DNA from: Pratylenchus scribneri
Taxonomy: Eukaryota > Nematoda > Chromadorea > Rhabditida > Pratylenchidae
Length of the DNA stretch: 64,000 nt
NCBI GenBank assembly: GCA_030063045.1
Contig: JAQSEB010000157.1
Span: 310,001-374,000, forward strand
Direction: 5' to 3'
The notes beneath the pieces were generated by a model. The model made no database searches. It was not told the origin of the DNA and worked only from the letters and a program-made list of their open reading frames with translations. Positions within the stretch are counted from its first letter, which is position 1. Each line of letters opens with the position of its first letter. Below, one piece after another: positions 36,330-48,800 of this stretch. A program made the translations under genes and the position numbers.

Positions 36330-39300
36330 TTAATTATTATGAATCACTTGAACAGGTGTCGTAGATTGTGTTTGATTTCTTTGTATTTTTAATAGCCATG
36401 GAAACACATATTGATAGCATTTTCGGTATTCTTGGCTGTAAATAAATTAAAAAAAAAAATATTTTAAATTTTTTAAATATTGTAAAAAATAATAAAAATG
36501 GATTAATTTAAATATTTTTTAAAAATATATTTATTTAAAAACCTTAGCGCAAAAAGAACAGGGCCATTTAATGAACAGGCGAGAATTGTTGTTGAAGAAA
36601 TGAATGGAAAAATTTTTGGCCAATCCGAATCAGGAATTTTGAAAAGTGCCATCAAAGTTGAAGTAGATGTACTGATTAGCCAACCAAAAAAAATGATAGC
36701 CATAATAACATTCAAAGAGCGCAAAATTTGCATATTATTCTTTTCCATCACTTTAAAAATTAATAATTTTTACAAAAAGTGTTATTTTGATTTATTAAAA
36801 AACATTAATTTTTACATTTTACACGCTGAATTCTGGCTTTGATCATCAAGAACAAAATGATGGCATAAATGAACAATGACAAAATTTGCAAAAACATGTT
36901 TCCTCTATATAAATAATTTCTACCATCAGCATTAAGAAAATCGCCGAAATTGCATAAATAATAGTGACTAAAATAGATAAAATTATTGTTAACCTAAATA
37001 AATCACAATCTTTCGCGTTTTTGTTAATCTGTTTTTATTCATCTAAATATTTTGTGTTTTTATTCATCCAAATATTTTTGTGTTTTTATTCATCCAAACA
37101 TTTTGTGTTTTTATTCATACAAATATTTTGTGTGTTTTTTCTCAACATTTTTGTGTTTTCAAACATTTTATATTTTGTTATTATCAAAGTGGAATCAAAT
37201 TTAGCACCATAACAACACCCATTTTTTCCCATACTTTGTATCAAGTGTGTTCGAAAAAAGCAAATAGGCCATTATTCCACCAATTGTAACATCGAGAAAA
37301 AGTACAGCTCGAATATAAAAATGTTTCCATTTAATCAAAATATTTCGGTAACTTAAAATTAAAATGTTAAAAAATTAAATTCTTCATTTTAATCGATTTT
37401 AATTCAATTATTTAATTTTTAATACAAAATAGGAGAATTCAAAAAGTCGTTCTAAACTGATGAACACCAACCGTGTACATCCGGAAAACAGGCGGAATTA
37501 ATTCTTTTAGGAAAACAGGCGGAATTAATTCTTTTAGGAAAACAGGCGGAATTAATTCTTTTAGGAAAACAGGCGGAATTAATTCGTTCCGGAAAACAGG
37601 CGGAATTAATTCTTTTAGGAAAACAGGCGGAATTAATTGTTTCCGGAAAACAGGCGGAATTAATTCTTTCCGGAAAAAAGGCGGAATTAATTCTTTCCGG
37701 AAAACAGGCGGAATTAATTCTACCGGAAAACAGGCGGAATTAATTCTTTCCGGAAAACAGGCGGAATTAATTCTTTCCGGAAAACAGGCGGAATTAATTC
37801 TTTTAGGAAAACAGGCGGAATTAATTCTTTTAGGAAAACAGGCGGAATTAATTCGTTCTGGAAAACAGGCGGAATTAATTCTACCGGAAAACAGGCGGAA
37901 TTAATTCTTTCCGGAAAACAGGCGGAATTAATTCTTTCCGGAAAACAGGCGGAATTAATTCTTTCCGGAAAGCAGGCGGAATTAATTCTTTCCGGAAAAC
38001 AGGCGGAATTAATTGTTTCCGGAAAACAGAAGGAATAAATTCTTTCCGGAAAACAGGCAGAATTAATTCTTTCCGGAAAACAGGCGGAATTAATTCTTTC
38101 CGGAAAACAGGCAGAATTAATTCTTTCCGGAAAACAGGCGGAATTAATTCTTTCCGGAAAACAGGCGGAATTAATTCTTTCCGGAAAACAGGGGGAATTA
38201 ATTCTTTCCGGAAAACAGGCAGAATTAATTCTTTCCGGAAAACGGGCGGAATTAATTCTTCCGGAAAACAGGCGGAATTAATTCTTTCCAGAAAACAGGC
38301 AGAATTAATTCTTTCCAGAAAACAGGCAGAATTAATTCTTTCCGGAAAACAGGCAGAATTAATTCTTTCCGGAAAACAGGCAGAATTAATTGTTTCCGGA
38401 AAACAGGCGGAATTAATTCTTTCCAGAAAACAGGCAGAATTAATTCTTTCCGGAAAACAGGCGGAATTAATTCTTCCGGAAAATAGGCGGAATTAATTGT
38501 TGCCGGAATCTTTCCGGAAAACAGGCGGAATTAATTCTTTCCGAAAAACAGGCGGAATTAATTCTATATGAAATTTTACAAATTAAAAAATAGGACCAAT
38601 TTGAATAAGTAACAATTAAATTTAATTTTACAGAATAGGAAATTGAATGCAAATGAGCCGCTCCAGACTGATGAACACCGTCATTGCATTTTGCATTGAA
38701 CCTCCAATCATTGAGGGACATCTTAGTAAAATGCAAATTTCCACGCGTGCGACATTTTTTCCAGAGATTGGGAGCCAATAACCGAATAAAAATCCAAAAG
38801 CGACCATAACGGATGTTAATGATTCGAAGGCAATGAAAATATTAAAGGGATTGTGATGCGTTGATCTTTTGTAATATTAAAAATATTAATTAAATTATTA
38901 ATAATATATATTGATATTGATGCACCTGGATTTGATAGCGACAAAAATGAATGACAAATTCAGTAGAATATTAACGAGTGCAGGCAAAAACTGGGGGCCA
39001 TGGTATTGTAATAAATATTGTGCCGAGAATCCACTGGTATGATATTTTTGGTAGAGCTGGGAATAATTAATTATTTATGATTTTATTTTTATTTTGTTTT
39101 TTTAACCTATATTTTCCTGTTTATACTTTTATGCTATGATACTCAAGCCCAATCAAAATTTTTATATTAGCAGGTATAATATTTTCCGGTGAGGGACATT
39201 AGCGTCTCGGCCACTAGCGTCTCATCAGCGTTTTTGACGAATCATTGCTCATCAGCCAATCAACCAATTTAAATGATCTAAAGTTCATTTAATAGCCTTA

Positions 39301-39957
39301 ATTATTGACTATCCGTTGATATATTGATCAACCAAATATGTAAAGTATTGGCATGTTAAGGCCAAAAATTTGGAAAAATCGCATTTATTTTTGTATTTAT
39401 GAACATAACTTGGCCAAATTTTATAATTTTGATTGACATTAAACCAATGGATAGCCAATACTTAGGGCTATTAAATGAACTTTAATCATTTAAATTGGTA
39501 CATTGGCTGATGAGCAATGACTCGTCAAATTCGCTGAGAGGCTAGTGGCCGAGACGCTAATGATCCGACGGTAAATTTTCTGATAATTCTTTATTCGGAA
39601 TATAAATTAATTCATCAGGGTCGAATTTATTGATATGATTTTAATTTTAATTTCAAAATGATTCGATCTATTTGAATCTAATTTATGGTCAAACGAAATT
39701 AAATATTTTAAAGATGTATGATAATTTAGAACTATAGCTAAATTGGATTAAGTCTATGATAATAAATCAATGAATGTTCAATGACAATTAGCTTAGTAAA
39801 TGGCCATTTGCCACAAATTCTAATAAAATGTCTATTATTATCTTTTTTGATTCAAAATATTTATCATTTTTTATCTATTTTTAAATTTAATTAATGCTTT
39901 TACATCATCCAAAATTGAGCCTGGTGGATATGGAGAGCTATCAAATGTCGAATTCAT
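36330..39957 (-). CDS. Seven-transmembrane chemoreceptor, Srsx-like, receptor 2 (7 exons)
   Basis: Exons on the minus strand: 39957-39904, 39056-38926, 38865-38632, 37351-37235, 36967-36816, 36750-36543, 36435-36330, giving 333 residues. Features: N-glycosylation site in the first residues (MNSTF), ISLERLICIQFPI at the end of TM3 in the place of the DRY motif, IYAIILFLMIKARIQRVK in TM5, and NGPVLFAL followed by SQEYRKCYQ at the end of TM7, as in rhodopsin-like nematode receptors such as Srsx. All exon phases equal those of its neighbour at 40799-44188, with which it is clearly paralogous and divergent in orientation. Intron 1 holds a foldback element, intron 3 a satellite, intron 4 a minisatellite. 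Ligand unknown. Confidence 0.85.
37020..37180. repeat. Minisatellite in intron 4 of receptor 2
   Basis: About six units of TTTTTATTCATCCAAATATT plus TTGTG. Same family as 1740-2040, where it also sits in an intron of a minus-strand receptor gene. Confidence 0.75.
37480..38575 (-). repeat. 27-bp satellite array in intron 3 of receptor 2
   Basis: About 40 units of GAATTAATTCCGCCTGTTTT-CCGGAAA (read on the minus strand), with variants such as CTGCC for CCGCC. It fills nearly the whole intron between 38632 and 37351. The long ORF on the plus strand is an artefact of the unit length. The matching array in receptor 3 has the same orientation relative to its gene. Confidence 0.9.
39179..39581. mobile_element. 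Foldback element in intron 1 of receptor 2
   Basis: Inverted arms of about 150 bp: CATTAGCGTCTCGGCCACTA on the left and TAGTGGCCGAGACGCTAATG on the right, followed inward by TTGCTCATCAGCCAAT and its complement, and AAGTTCATTTAATAGCC and its complement. Absent from the corresponding, much shorter intron of receptor 3. Confidence 0.8.
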
Positions 39958-40798
39958 TTTTGAATATTATTTATGCAAATGGAAAATTGTCAAATGAATT
40001 TTTCCCATTAAAAATTTTTGCCAAATTTATGTGAATGTTCACGTCAATGGCTCTTATTTTTATAATAAATATTTTTATCTATCGTCGCTAGGTGCTACCA
40101 ATAAATTTAATTATTCATGCATAAACTTTTAATGAGTACATTCTGATGAAATTATTTTTGAATCAAAATAAATATCTTTTTAAAATTTATCAAGCCAAAT
40201 ATTTTACAGTAGAAATTTTACATAAAATTGAGTTTTCATATTGAATTATTATTGTATAGAAAATCTTGGAAATTAATTTATTTAATTTAATAATTTCCAT
40301 TATTGAGCAGTCCCCGAAAATGTTATTTTCAATATTTTTTAAATTGCTTTCTAAAGTTTTTAATGGTGCAGAACATGAATCTCACATAATTTTCGTTATA
40401 TCATGTTAACTTGGTAATCTTTTTTTGGAATAGACCAGCAGCTCAATTTCTCGGACAATTGAATCGTTGTCCAAATATTCAACTTGCATATCCATGAATG
40501 CTAATTCCAATGCATTCTAAATAATAACAATGACGAAAAATATAGCATTGAAATTTTTTTCATTTCTTTTTCTCATTACCAAATTTTTGAATTAATGATT
40601 ATACTTCTTTTCCAATAATTAAAAAATGTGCTTGCGTAAAAAATGCACTCATTAAATATTTATACATGACTAAATATTATTTACATTCGTTTTCTATAGC
40701 TCCAATTTGTAGTAAAATATTCTGATGAATATTAAAGTAACCTCCAATTGGTAAGAATCTATTTGACAATTATCAAACCAATTTTTATAATATTTTTA
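39958..40798. promoter_or_regulatory. Shared divergent promoter region of receptors 2 and 3
   Basis: 841 bp between the two start codons. It contains an imperfect inverted pair, GGTGCTACCAATAAATTTAA...TTTAATGAGTACA near 40090 and TGCACTCATTAAATATTTAT... near 40645, as expected if the genes arose by inverted duplication including upstream sequence. No defined transcription factor site is claimed. Confidence 0.5.
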
Positions 40799-43700
40799 AT
40801 GAATTCAACTTTCGGTTCTCCGTATTCACCTGGCTCAAGTTTAGATCAGGTAAAAATGGTGAAATAAATTTTTAAAAATATTCGTCTATAGTAATATATA
40901 TTATATATGAAATATGAATCGATTTGGCTTGTGTACCATATTTACTTGTGGTTAAAAACTAAGATAATCAGCATTAATTATATATATGCTATAGATAGAC
41001 ATAAAATTAAAAATATGCAAAAAAATAAAACAAAATAAAAAATTTATTCATAGCTTTATCAAAAATATCATGACAGTGGATTCGTGGCAGATTATTTCCT
41101 ACAATATCAAGGTCCCCAAACATTATTTGGAATCATTAATATTTTATTGAATTTGTCATTCATTTTTGTCTCAATCAAATCCAGGTAGAATAATTGGGGA
41201 CGGGAATCTGGAATAGAGAAAAAAAAATTAATTCCTCTCCTAAATTAACAAAAGATCAAAACTACACACACCTTTCAATTTTTTCATTGCCTTCGATTCA
41301 TTCTCATCAATCCTAATGGCCATCACAAATTTGGCTAGTATCTGGCTCCCACTCTCTGGTCAAAATGTTGCTCGAATTAAAATTTGCATTTTGCTGCAAT
41401 CACCCGGTTATATTGGAGGTTCAATGCAAGGCGCCATGATGGTTTTAATCAGCCTGGAACGGCTCATTTGTATTCTATTTCCCGTTTTGTATGATTAAAT
41501 TAAATTTAATTTATCCATTTTGCATTCTTTTTGGTTAATTGTAAAGAAAGGATTAATTCCACCTGTTTTCCGGAAGAATTAATTCCGCCTGTTTTCCGGA
41601 AGAATTAATTCCGCCTGTTTTCCGGAAAGAATTAATTCCGCCTGTTTTCCGGAAACAATTAATTCCACCTTTTTTCCGAAAAAGAATTAATTCCGCCTGT
41701 TTTCCGGAAAGAATTAATTCCGCCTGTTTTCCGGAAAGAATTAATTCCGCCTGTTTTCCGGAAAGAATTAATTCCCCCTGTTTTCCGGAAAGAATTAATT
41801 CTGCCTGTTTTCCGGAAGAATTAATTCCGCCTGTTTTCCGGAAAAATTAATTCCGCCTGTTATCCGGAAGAAATAATTCTGCCTGTTTTCCGGAAGAATT
41901 AATTCTGCCTGTTTTCTGGAAAGAATTAATTAATTCCGCCTGTTTTCTGGAAGAATTAATTCCGCCTGTTTTCCGGAAAGAATTAATTCCGCCTGCTTTC
42001 CGGAAAGAATTAATTCCGCCTATTTTCCGGAAAGAATTAATTCCGCCTGGTTTCCGGAAAGAATTAATTCCGCCTGTTTTCCGGAAAGAATTAATTCCCC
42101 CTGTTTTCCGGAAAGAATTAATTCTGCCTGTTTTCCGGAAGAATTAATTCCGCCTGTTTTCCGGAAAAATTAATTCCGCCTGTTATCCGGAAGAATTAAT
42201 TCTGCCTGTTTTCCGGAAGAATTAATTCTGCCTGTTTTCTGGAAAGAATTAATTAATTCCGCCTGTTTTCTGGAAGAATTAATTCCGCCTGTTTTCCGGA
42301 AAGAATTAATTCCGCCTGCTTTCCGGAAAGAATTAATTCCGCCTGTTTTCCGGAAGAATTAATTCTGCCTGTTTTCCGGAAGAATTAATTCTGCCTGTTT
42401 TCTGGAAAGAATTAATTCCGCCTGTTTTCCGAAAAAGAATTAATTCCGCCTGTTTTCTGGAAGAATTAATTCCGCCTGTTTTCCGGAAAGAATTAATTCC
42501 GCCTGCTTTCCGGAAAGAATTAATTCCGCCTGTTTTCCGGAAGAATTAATTCCGCCTGTTTTCCGGAAGAATTAATTCCGCCTGTTATCCGGAAGAATTA
42601 ATTCCGCCTGGTTTCCTGAAAGAATTAATTCCGCCTGGTTTCCGGAAAGAATTAATCCGCCTGTTTTCCGGAAAGAATTAATTCCGCCTGTTTTCCAGAA
42701 AGTTTAAGCTAAATTGAAGAAAATCAAGGATTCCCCCCTTATATTAGGAAATCAGAAGGTAAATTTGGAAATCGCATAATTTATTTTTTTAAAACCTAAT
42801 TTTAAAATTCATATTGATGGATCTTTCACCTTTTCTTTTCTTTTTCCATTTGACCAAAAAATGGGACCCAAATTGGAATGAGTTTTTTTGATTAATTTTT
42901 TTTTTTAAATTTTAGCTATCGAAATAAATTTTTGCTCACATGGAAACATTTTTATATTTTTACTGTTCTTTTACTTGATGCAGCTTTTGGAGGTATAATT
43001 GCATATTTAGTGTTTTCGAATACGCTTGATGCAAAGTAAGAAAATAATTTCATTTTTTTTTGTAATAACATTAATAAATAACTGACCGAAAGCAATTTTT
43101 CAGCCAATTCTTAATTACTCTGATCAAAAATAATATAAAGGCAGTATTGTATTTTGAGATCAATGGCCATATATCTAAACTTGTAGATAATCTAGGAGAT
43201 TAATTTATATAAATCTCTAGCTTTAATTCTCCCTTAATCCTAAATGTTAGAACCGGTTAAAAAAACTGTTCAAATCAATTTGAAATTTAAATCTTGAAAA
43301 ATTTTCTGGACTTTTTGATGGTGACAATGTTAAGAATCGGTTCTAAATTCATTATCGTCTTAAAGCGTATAAATTTTCCATATTTTAGCCATTATTATTT
43401 ATGTAATTTCTTTGATTTTCTCAATGAAAATGGTATAAAATATTTGTTTCTTGGAAATATGTTTGTGGAAATTTTGTCATTGTTCATTTATGCCATCATT
43501 TTGTTCTTGCTAATCAAAGCCAGAATTCAGCGTTTAAAATGTAAAATTTATTGTTTAAATTACCTATAAAAAAATTTCTATAAATAAATAATTTGAATAA
43601 TAAAAATAACTTTTCGCTTTTTAAAATATAAAATATTTAAAAAAAAATATAAAAATAGTTTAGAACAAATTCAAAGTAATTGTCGAATAAAAATAAAAAA

Positions 43701-44188
43701 ATTAAAATAAAATTTCATTAATTAAAAATGATCTAAATTTTAAAGTAATGGACACAAAAAATATGCAAATTTTGCGCTCCTTGAATGTGATTATGGGCAT
43801 AATTATTTTTGGTTGGCTAATCAATGCAGCAAGTCCATTTTATGTGTCAATTTTCCAAATTTCCGAAGCGAATTGGCTAAAAATTAATCCATTTATTGCT
43901 TCAGTAACAATTCTGGCCTCTGCATTAAATGGCCCTGTGCTTTTTGCTTTATCGTAATTTTTTAAAATTTATTATTTAAAAAATAATTTTGATTATTTAA
44001 TTAATTTAAAAATTTTTATTAAATTTTTATTTTTTATTAATTTTTTTAACAGCCAAGAATATCGAAAATGCTATCAATGCGTATTTCCATGGTTGTTGAA
44101 AAGAAGTCAAACACAGCCAACAATTGTAGTCCAAGTGATTTCATCAAATGCTTGCCGAAGGCAACAACAAATTTCACCAATTAATTGA
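40799..44188 (+). CDS. Seven-transmembrane chemoreceptor, Srsx-like, receptor 3 (7 exons)
   Basis: Exons 40799-40849, 41054-41184, 41255-41488, 42916-43035, 43389-43540, 43746-43953, 44053-44188 give 343 residues. It starts MNSTFGSPYSPGSSLDQ, like its paralogue. TM1 is GIINILLNLSFIFVSIKSR; TM3 ends ISLERLICILFPVFYRNK; TM5 ends IYAIILFLLIKARIQRLK; TM7 reads ASALNGPVLFALSQEYRKCYQ. The tail is longer and polar (CRRQQQISPIN). Exon sizes 131, 234, 152 and 208 are identical to those of receptor 2. Intron 3 (41489-42915) is nearly filled by a satellite. Both copies look intact. Confidence 0.88.
41555..42705 (+). repeat. 27-bp satellite array in intron 3 of receptor 3, with higher-order repeat
   Basis: About 42 units of GAATTAATTCCGCCTGTTTT-CCGGAAA. 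A run of variant units (CTGTTATCCGG, then CTGTTTTCTGG, GAATTAATTAATTCC, CCTGCTTTCC) occurs in the same order at about 41838-42010 and 42158-42335, so units amplified in blocks of roughly 320 bp. Units contain two palindromes, TTTCCGGAAA and GAATTAATTC. Confidence 0.9.
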
Positions 44189-45385
44189 ATACATGTTGAT
44201 TTTTTCTGAACATATTTGATGGAGTTGGAAATCCAATAAAAACTTACCTTTTCTTCATACATATAATTCACTTTCAAGCAAATGTTATCTATTAAAACTA
44301 ACTACTAAAATAGAAAATGTGACGGCAAATTTTGAAGAAAATTGAAGATGGAGAATGGAGATGATCAGAAAGACGTTGTAATTTAATTTTTATTCTGAAA
44401 ATATTAAAATGGTATTATTTTGAAAATAAAATTTACGATAATCGAAAAATGCCTAGACAGGGGTGCCATTTCCAAAAAACACAAAAATATGGCATTAGCT
44501 TTCAAAAATCCCAATATAATCCAATTTAACATTTTTATTTCGATAAAAGTGGTTAAGTTTATGGCCGAGTTCCAATCAAAAATTAGTGAAAAAAGTGAAA
44601 AAAAATGGATTGGAATTAGTTTATTGTCTTTCAAATTTTGCCTTCTTTTATTCAAATGTCAGAGAATATCACAAAGGCATCAACAATGGCAATAAAGAAT
44701 AGAAAAATCCGGAATCGGGCCCGGAAAATCAGAAATTCCGGACTCTAATTTAAACCAATTTCAATGATATAAATCGATTGGGCAAGAAGAATTTATTTGA
44801 CACAAAAATTTTAATTAAAATTTGTTTGAAAAATTAATTTGATGCATATCAGTAACGGTAGATTTTTTGAATTAAAAAATTAATATAAAATGAAAACACA
44901 CTGATAGGTATATAAAAATATAATTTAAAAATTTATGTTGACTTCATCACGGGGAATATTTTAAAATCATCAAATTTTTATATACATTTTCTTCGCATCA
45001 ATCAACTTCATTGTCAACTTTTTTAAATTTTATCTCATCAGTCAGTCAAATTGGGGATTATCTAAATCTAAAATATTTGAAATTAATTATAAAAAAGTTT
45101 AAAGAATTTAAAATAAAATAGATAAAACTAAAATTATTACTTGACTCTTTAGGAGAGGTTTTTTAATAACATCCAATTGAGATTCAAAATGAAATATATT
45201 ATTATTATTTCATTTTTAAAATCAGATTAAATTGGATAAATGATATAAATCAATCTTCCAGATTGTTGAATGAATATATTAGCCAAAAATTCAAATGTCA
45301 CTTTTTCTTGAAATAAAAATAAACATTTTAATTTTCAGCTCTTCTAATTGATAAATGAAAGAATATTCGATTGGATATTTGGTTG
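44189..45385. other. Spacer without a supported gene
   Basis: AT-rich sequence between receptor 3 and a foldback element. ORFs at 44404-44695 overlap on both strands and show no receptor or other family features that I can defend. Confidence 0.35.
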
Positions 45386-45389
45386 GCCG

Positions 45390-45760
45390 ACAGCCGACAC
45401 TTGCGGACCCGACACTTGCGGACGAAACTGTCTGGAGCCTTAGGTGGTAAAGCTGGAGTGGCATTGCTTATAGCATATTATTAGGCATAAAATTAGCTAC
45501 AAAATGATATAAAAAGTTTTGGTCAATATTGAGAATTCACCGAGTTATGGCCAAAAAACCGTCAAAATCGCAATTTTAATTAAATCAACGGTTTTTTGGC
45601 CATAACTCGGTGAATATTCAACATTGTCCAAAACTTTTGATGTCATTTTGTAGATAATTTTATGCCTAATAATAATATGCTATAAACAATCTCAATCCAG
45701 TTTTACCACCTAGGCTCCAGATCGTTTCGTCCGCAAGTGTCGGGTCCGCAAGTATCGCAA
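45390..45760. mobile_element. Foldback element just downstream of FAD copy B
   Basis: Arms of about 170 bp: GACACTTGCGGACCCGACAC at the left and GTCCGCAAGTGTCGGGTCCG at the right. Inner parts TGGCCATAACTCGGTGAAT and complement pair around 45580. It ends about 50 bp before the stop codon of the minus-strand FAD gene. Confidence 0.8.
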
Positions 45761-45812
45761 TACGGGATATTTTGGTTAAAAGATAAAAAAAATATGGGCA
45801 AGTTATATTTTC

Positions 45813-48800
45813 CTATACTTTGCTTACCTCTGGGCCATCAACATCCCCAACTGATTTGTCTTTTCTTTGCTTTTTAGAAGCATTAACAAATCCAGAAGAA
45901 AATAATACTCGTAGATCTCTTGCCCCTTTGAAATTCTTGGCCACTTCTACGCTGTTTTTTCTAATTTTATTGTGCTTGGATAATAAGACCATTTTCGCCC
46001 TTTTGCTTATATTAGAAGCCATTGTTCTTTTTCGCGATTTAATTGACGATTCACTAATTCCCAATAATCCACTTTTCTTCGCAATAAATGGAAGAGGATG
46101 AAGCGCCGGGCTCATTTGTTGGACGATTGCTGGGTGCACTGCTTGAACTTGCACCGAAAGAGGGCCCTTCAAATTTAAATATTGGCCAACTTTTTTTAGC
46201 ACAAATCTTTGCGTGTAGCGAAGCCATTTGTTAAGATTTTCGGCCAATTCTTCATCCGTTAATTGATTATTGTGATAGGCATTGATTAAATTTTTCATCA
46301 TTTCGATTCCGAGTGAACCTTCGAATGTTGAGGGGAATAAAATTTATGGAATTTTCTGCAATATATTGCCTGGGCTTTACTCAACTTATGTTGGAGCTCA
46401 AGCCCACTCAACCCTACCCATCGTCAGGTAAATTTGTCAATGTTAATAATAGCCTGAAATGATTTTAATATATATAAAGAACAGATTGATGATTATCTTA
46501 CAACATTTTTATTTAAAGTAATTCAGATATAAATTAAGTTTTGACAAAAAATTGAATATTACTTTAAGAATTTGCAAAATTTTTTATGATTTTTGAGAAA
46601 AACTTGATCAGTTCTAATCCAATATAAATAAAATAATATCACTAAATAGCAAATAGTCTATTATATAATTTGATCAGAAAAATATGAAACTTTCGTAGTT
46701 TTGGATAAATTATTATATTTTAAAGGGCGACGATAAAAAATTTGACTTACCCACGCTTATTCCTTGTCCTAACAAATAATGCTGTGAAATGTTTGCATCG
46801 CCAATGGCCGCAATCAGCATTCGGCTTTGTCTACTCGGGTCTGTTAAGATTTTTGTAGGTTCCATGTGTGCCTTGATTTCCGACACAAAAATGGATGTGT
46901 TCACTGGATGCGGATCGAAATTGAGAATAATTGTGTCATCATTTCCTCCAACATTAGTCGGACCCAAATCCCCAATGGGGTCCAAATTAATGATGAATGG
47001 TAATTCATTATTTTCTTTGTCCAAATTATCACTCATTTTTAAATAAGAATATTCAAGTAAGGCAGAAATCCATTTTCGTGTAATGCGCGATTGGAATTGG
47101 ATAAGCAACTGATAAATGAATAATCATTAGAAAAAGTGTTCTATTACCTTAAAAACATTGAAAATAACGAAAAGGTTATAAATGGTTCAATGATTTATTC
47201 TAGATACATCTAAACGTATAAATCTTATTTACCATTATATAGATCTCGTCGGTACTTTTGCCATTGTATCCTCCTTTTTGGTCGACAAGGAAAAAATGAA
47301 AGGGTTGTCATTAGGTTAGGGTCTTTAGGGGTTATTTGGGATGATATCTCAATTCTCAAACTTGATCCTTGATCCTTGAATGACCCTACATAACCATAGC
47401 CCAAATCTTGATGACCCAAAGAAGGGACCGTACCCTTCACTTTTTCCCATCTCCACAAAAAAGAGGATACTAACTAACGGCACTAGTATAGATCTCGTCA
47501 AGTTGCATGTAATTAAATGCTATAAAATCTATCATGGTTTAATCAGTTTAATCAAAATTAGTAATATTAAAAGGTTTATATCATTTATTTATTTTTTATT
47601 CAAAATTATTTTGGCTTTGATTATATTTCTTTATTTATCAATAGGGAATCAAAATTATTAAAAATTTTAACAATTTTTAATGATTTATTCGAAACCCACT
47701 AAAGAAAATGATTTTTATAAAACTCATAATCAAAAGAAATAACCTTGTGTTCGTACTTTCACGTCGATATCCTCGTTTAAGTATGTCAACTGCCTGAACT
47801 AAACTGGCTAATACTGTCGGAACTTCCGAGATAATTGTGATCCTCTCTGAATAAGTGACATCAATGATATGAACATCCAATTTGGTCGGATCAATCGCTT
47901 CCAAATCGCCTTCCATCAATTTGTCAACAAATTGGTCCGCAAATTTTCCATAACTATTTTTGAATATCTCCAAAATTAATGGCCCTAAGCTCATTATTAA
48001 ATCAAAAAATCGTTGTTTTTTAAGAAATGGTCCCATTTCTTTCGTGTCAGCCAAAAAATTGTTATTTTCAAAATTGAATATTCTTTCGCCTTTCTTTGGC
48101 TTCCACAAAATCCCCTTTCCATATGTTCTTGGAAATGTTGCTGAAATTGGTAAGCCTGAAAAATCAAATAAAATGAATTTTTTATCTTTGAATCATATTT
48201 AAAAATAGAAATTAAATTTAACTTATAAAAATTCCACTTTAATTTGTTAATTTTTATTAAAATTCGTTCATTTTCCTTATTTTGGTACTTCCCATTAAAT
48301 AGAGGGGGGAGATGGTAAAGAAAAGGGAGAAGAGGATGATAAAGATGGTGAAGAAAAAGGAGAAGAGGATGGGTTGATTTCGCCTCTTCCTCATCATCAT
48401 TATCTTAATTTTCATCTTCATCATCTACATATCTTCTTCTTCATCATTGCCGTTGTCGTCTTTTTCTTCTTCATTTTCTTGATCATCTTCTTCATCTTTT
48501 TCATCATCTTCTTATTTTTTTTTTCACTAACCCCCCCCCCCCTCCCCCCACAGTAATGGTAAAGATGAACTCGTATTTTATTCGATTATATATTAATTTA
48601 TCTAAAAATATTTTTAAAATTACCCAAATACATGTCCCGAATTTTATCATTTGCACCGCCGGCACAAATGAGCACATCAACGGGTAATTGGCTCTCCTGT
48701 TGTGTGTCGACATTCTTCAAAATCCCATAATGCATTGGTGCAGAATTATTTGACTGTTGCATTACTTTCAATGCAACAAATCTTGTCGAGTCAAGTATTC

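Noticed and set aside
37473..37904. 143-codon ORF with IRKTGGINSF repeats
   Set aside because: It is the 27-bp satellite read in one frame, lies antisense within a receptor intron, and its frame drifts when unit length changes.
41555..42705. CRISPR array
   Set aside because: Units are contiguous without unique spacers, in a eukaryotic intron.
44404..44695. Receptor-like exon on either strand
   Set aside because: Hydrophobic residues are scattered, with no family motif and no matching neighbour exon.
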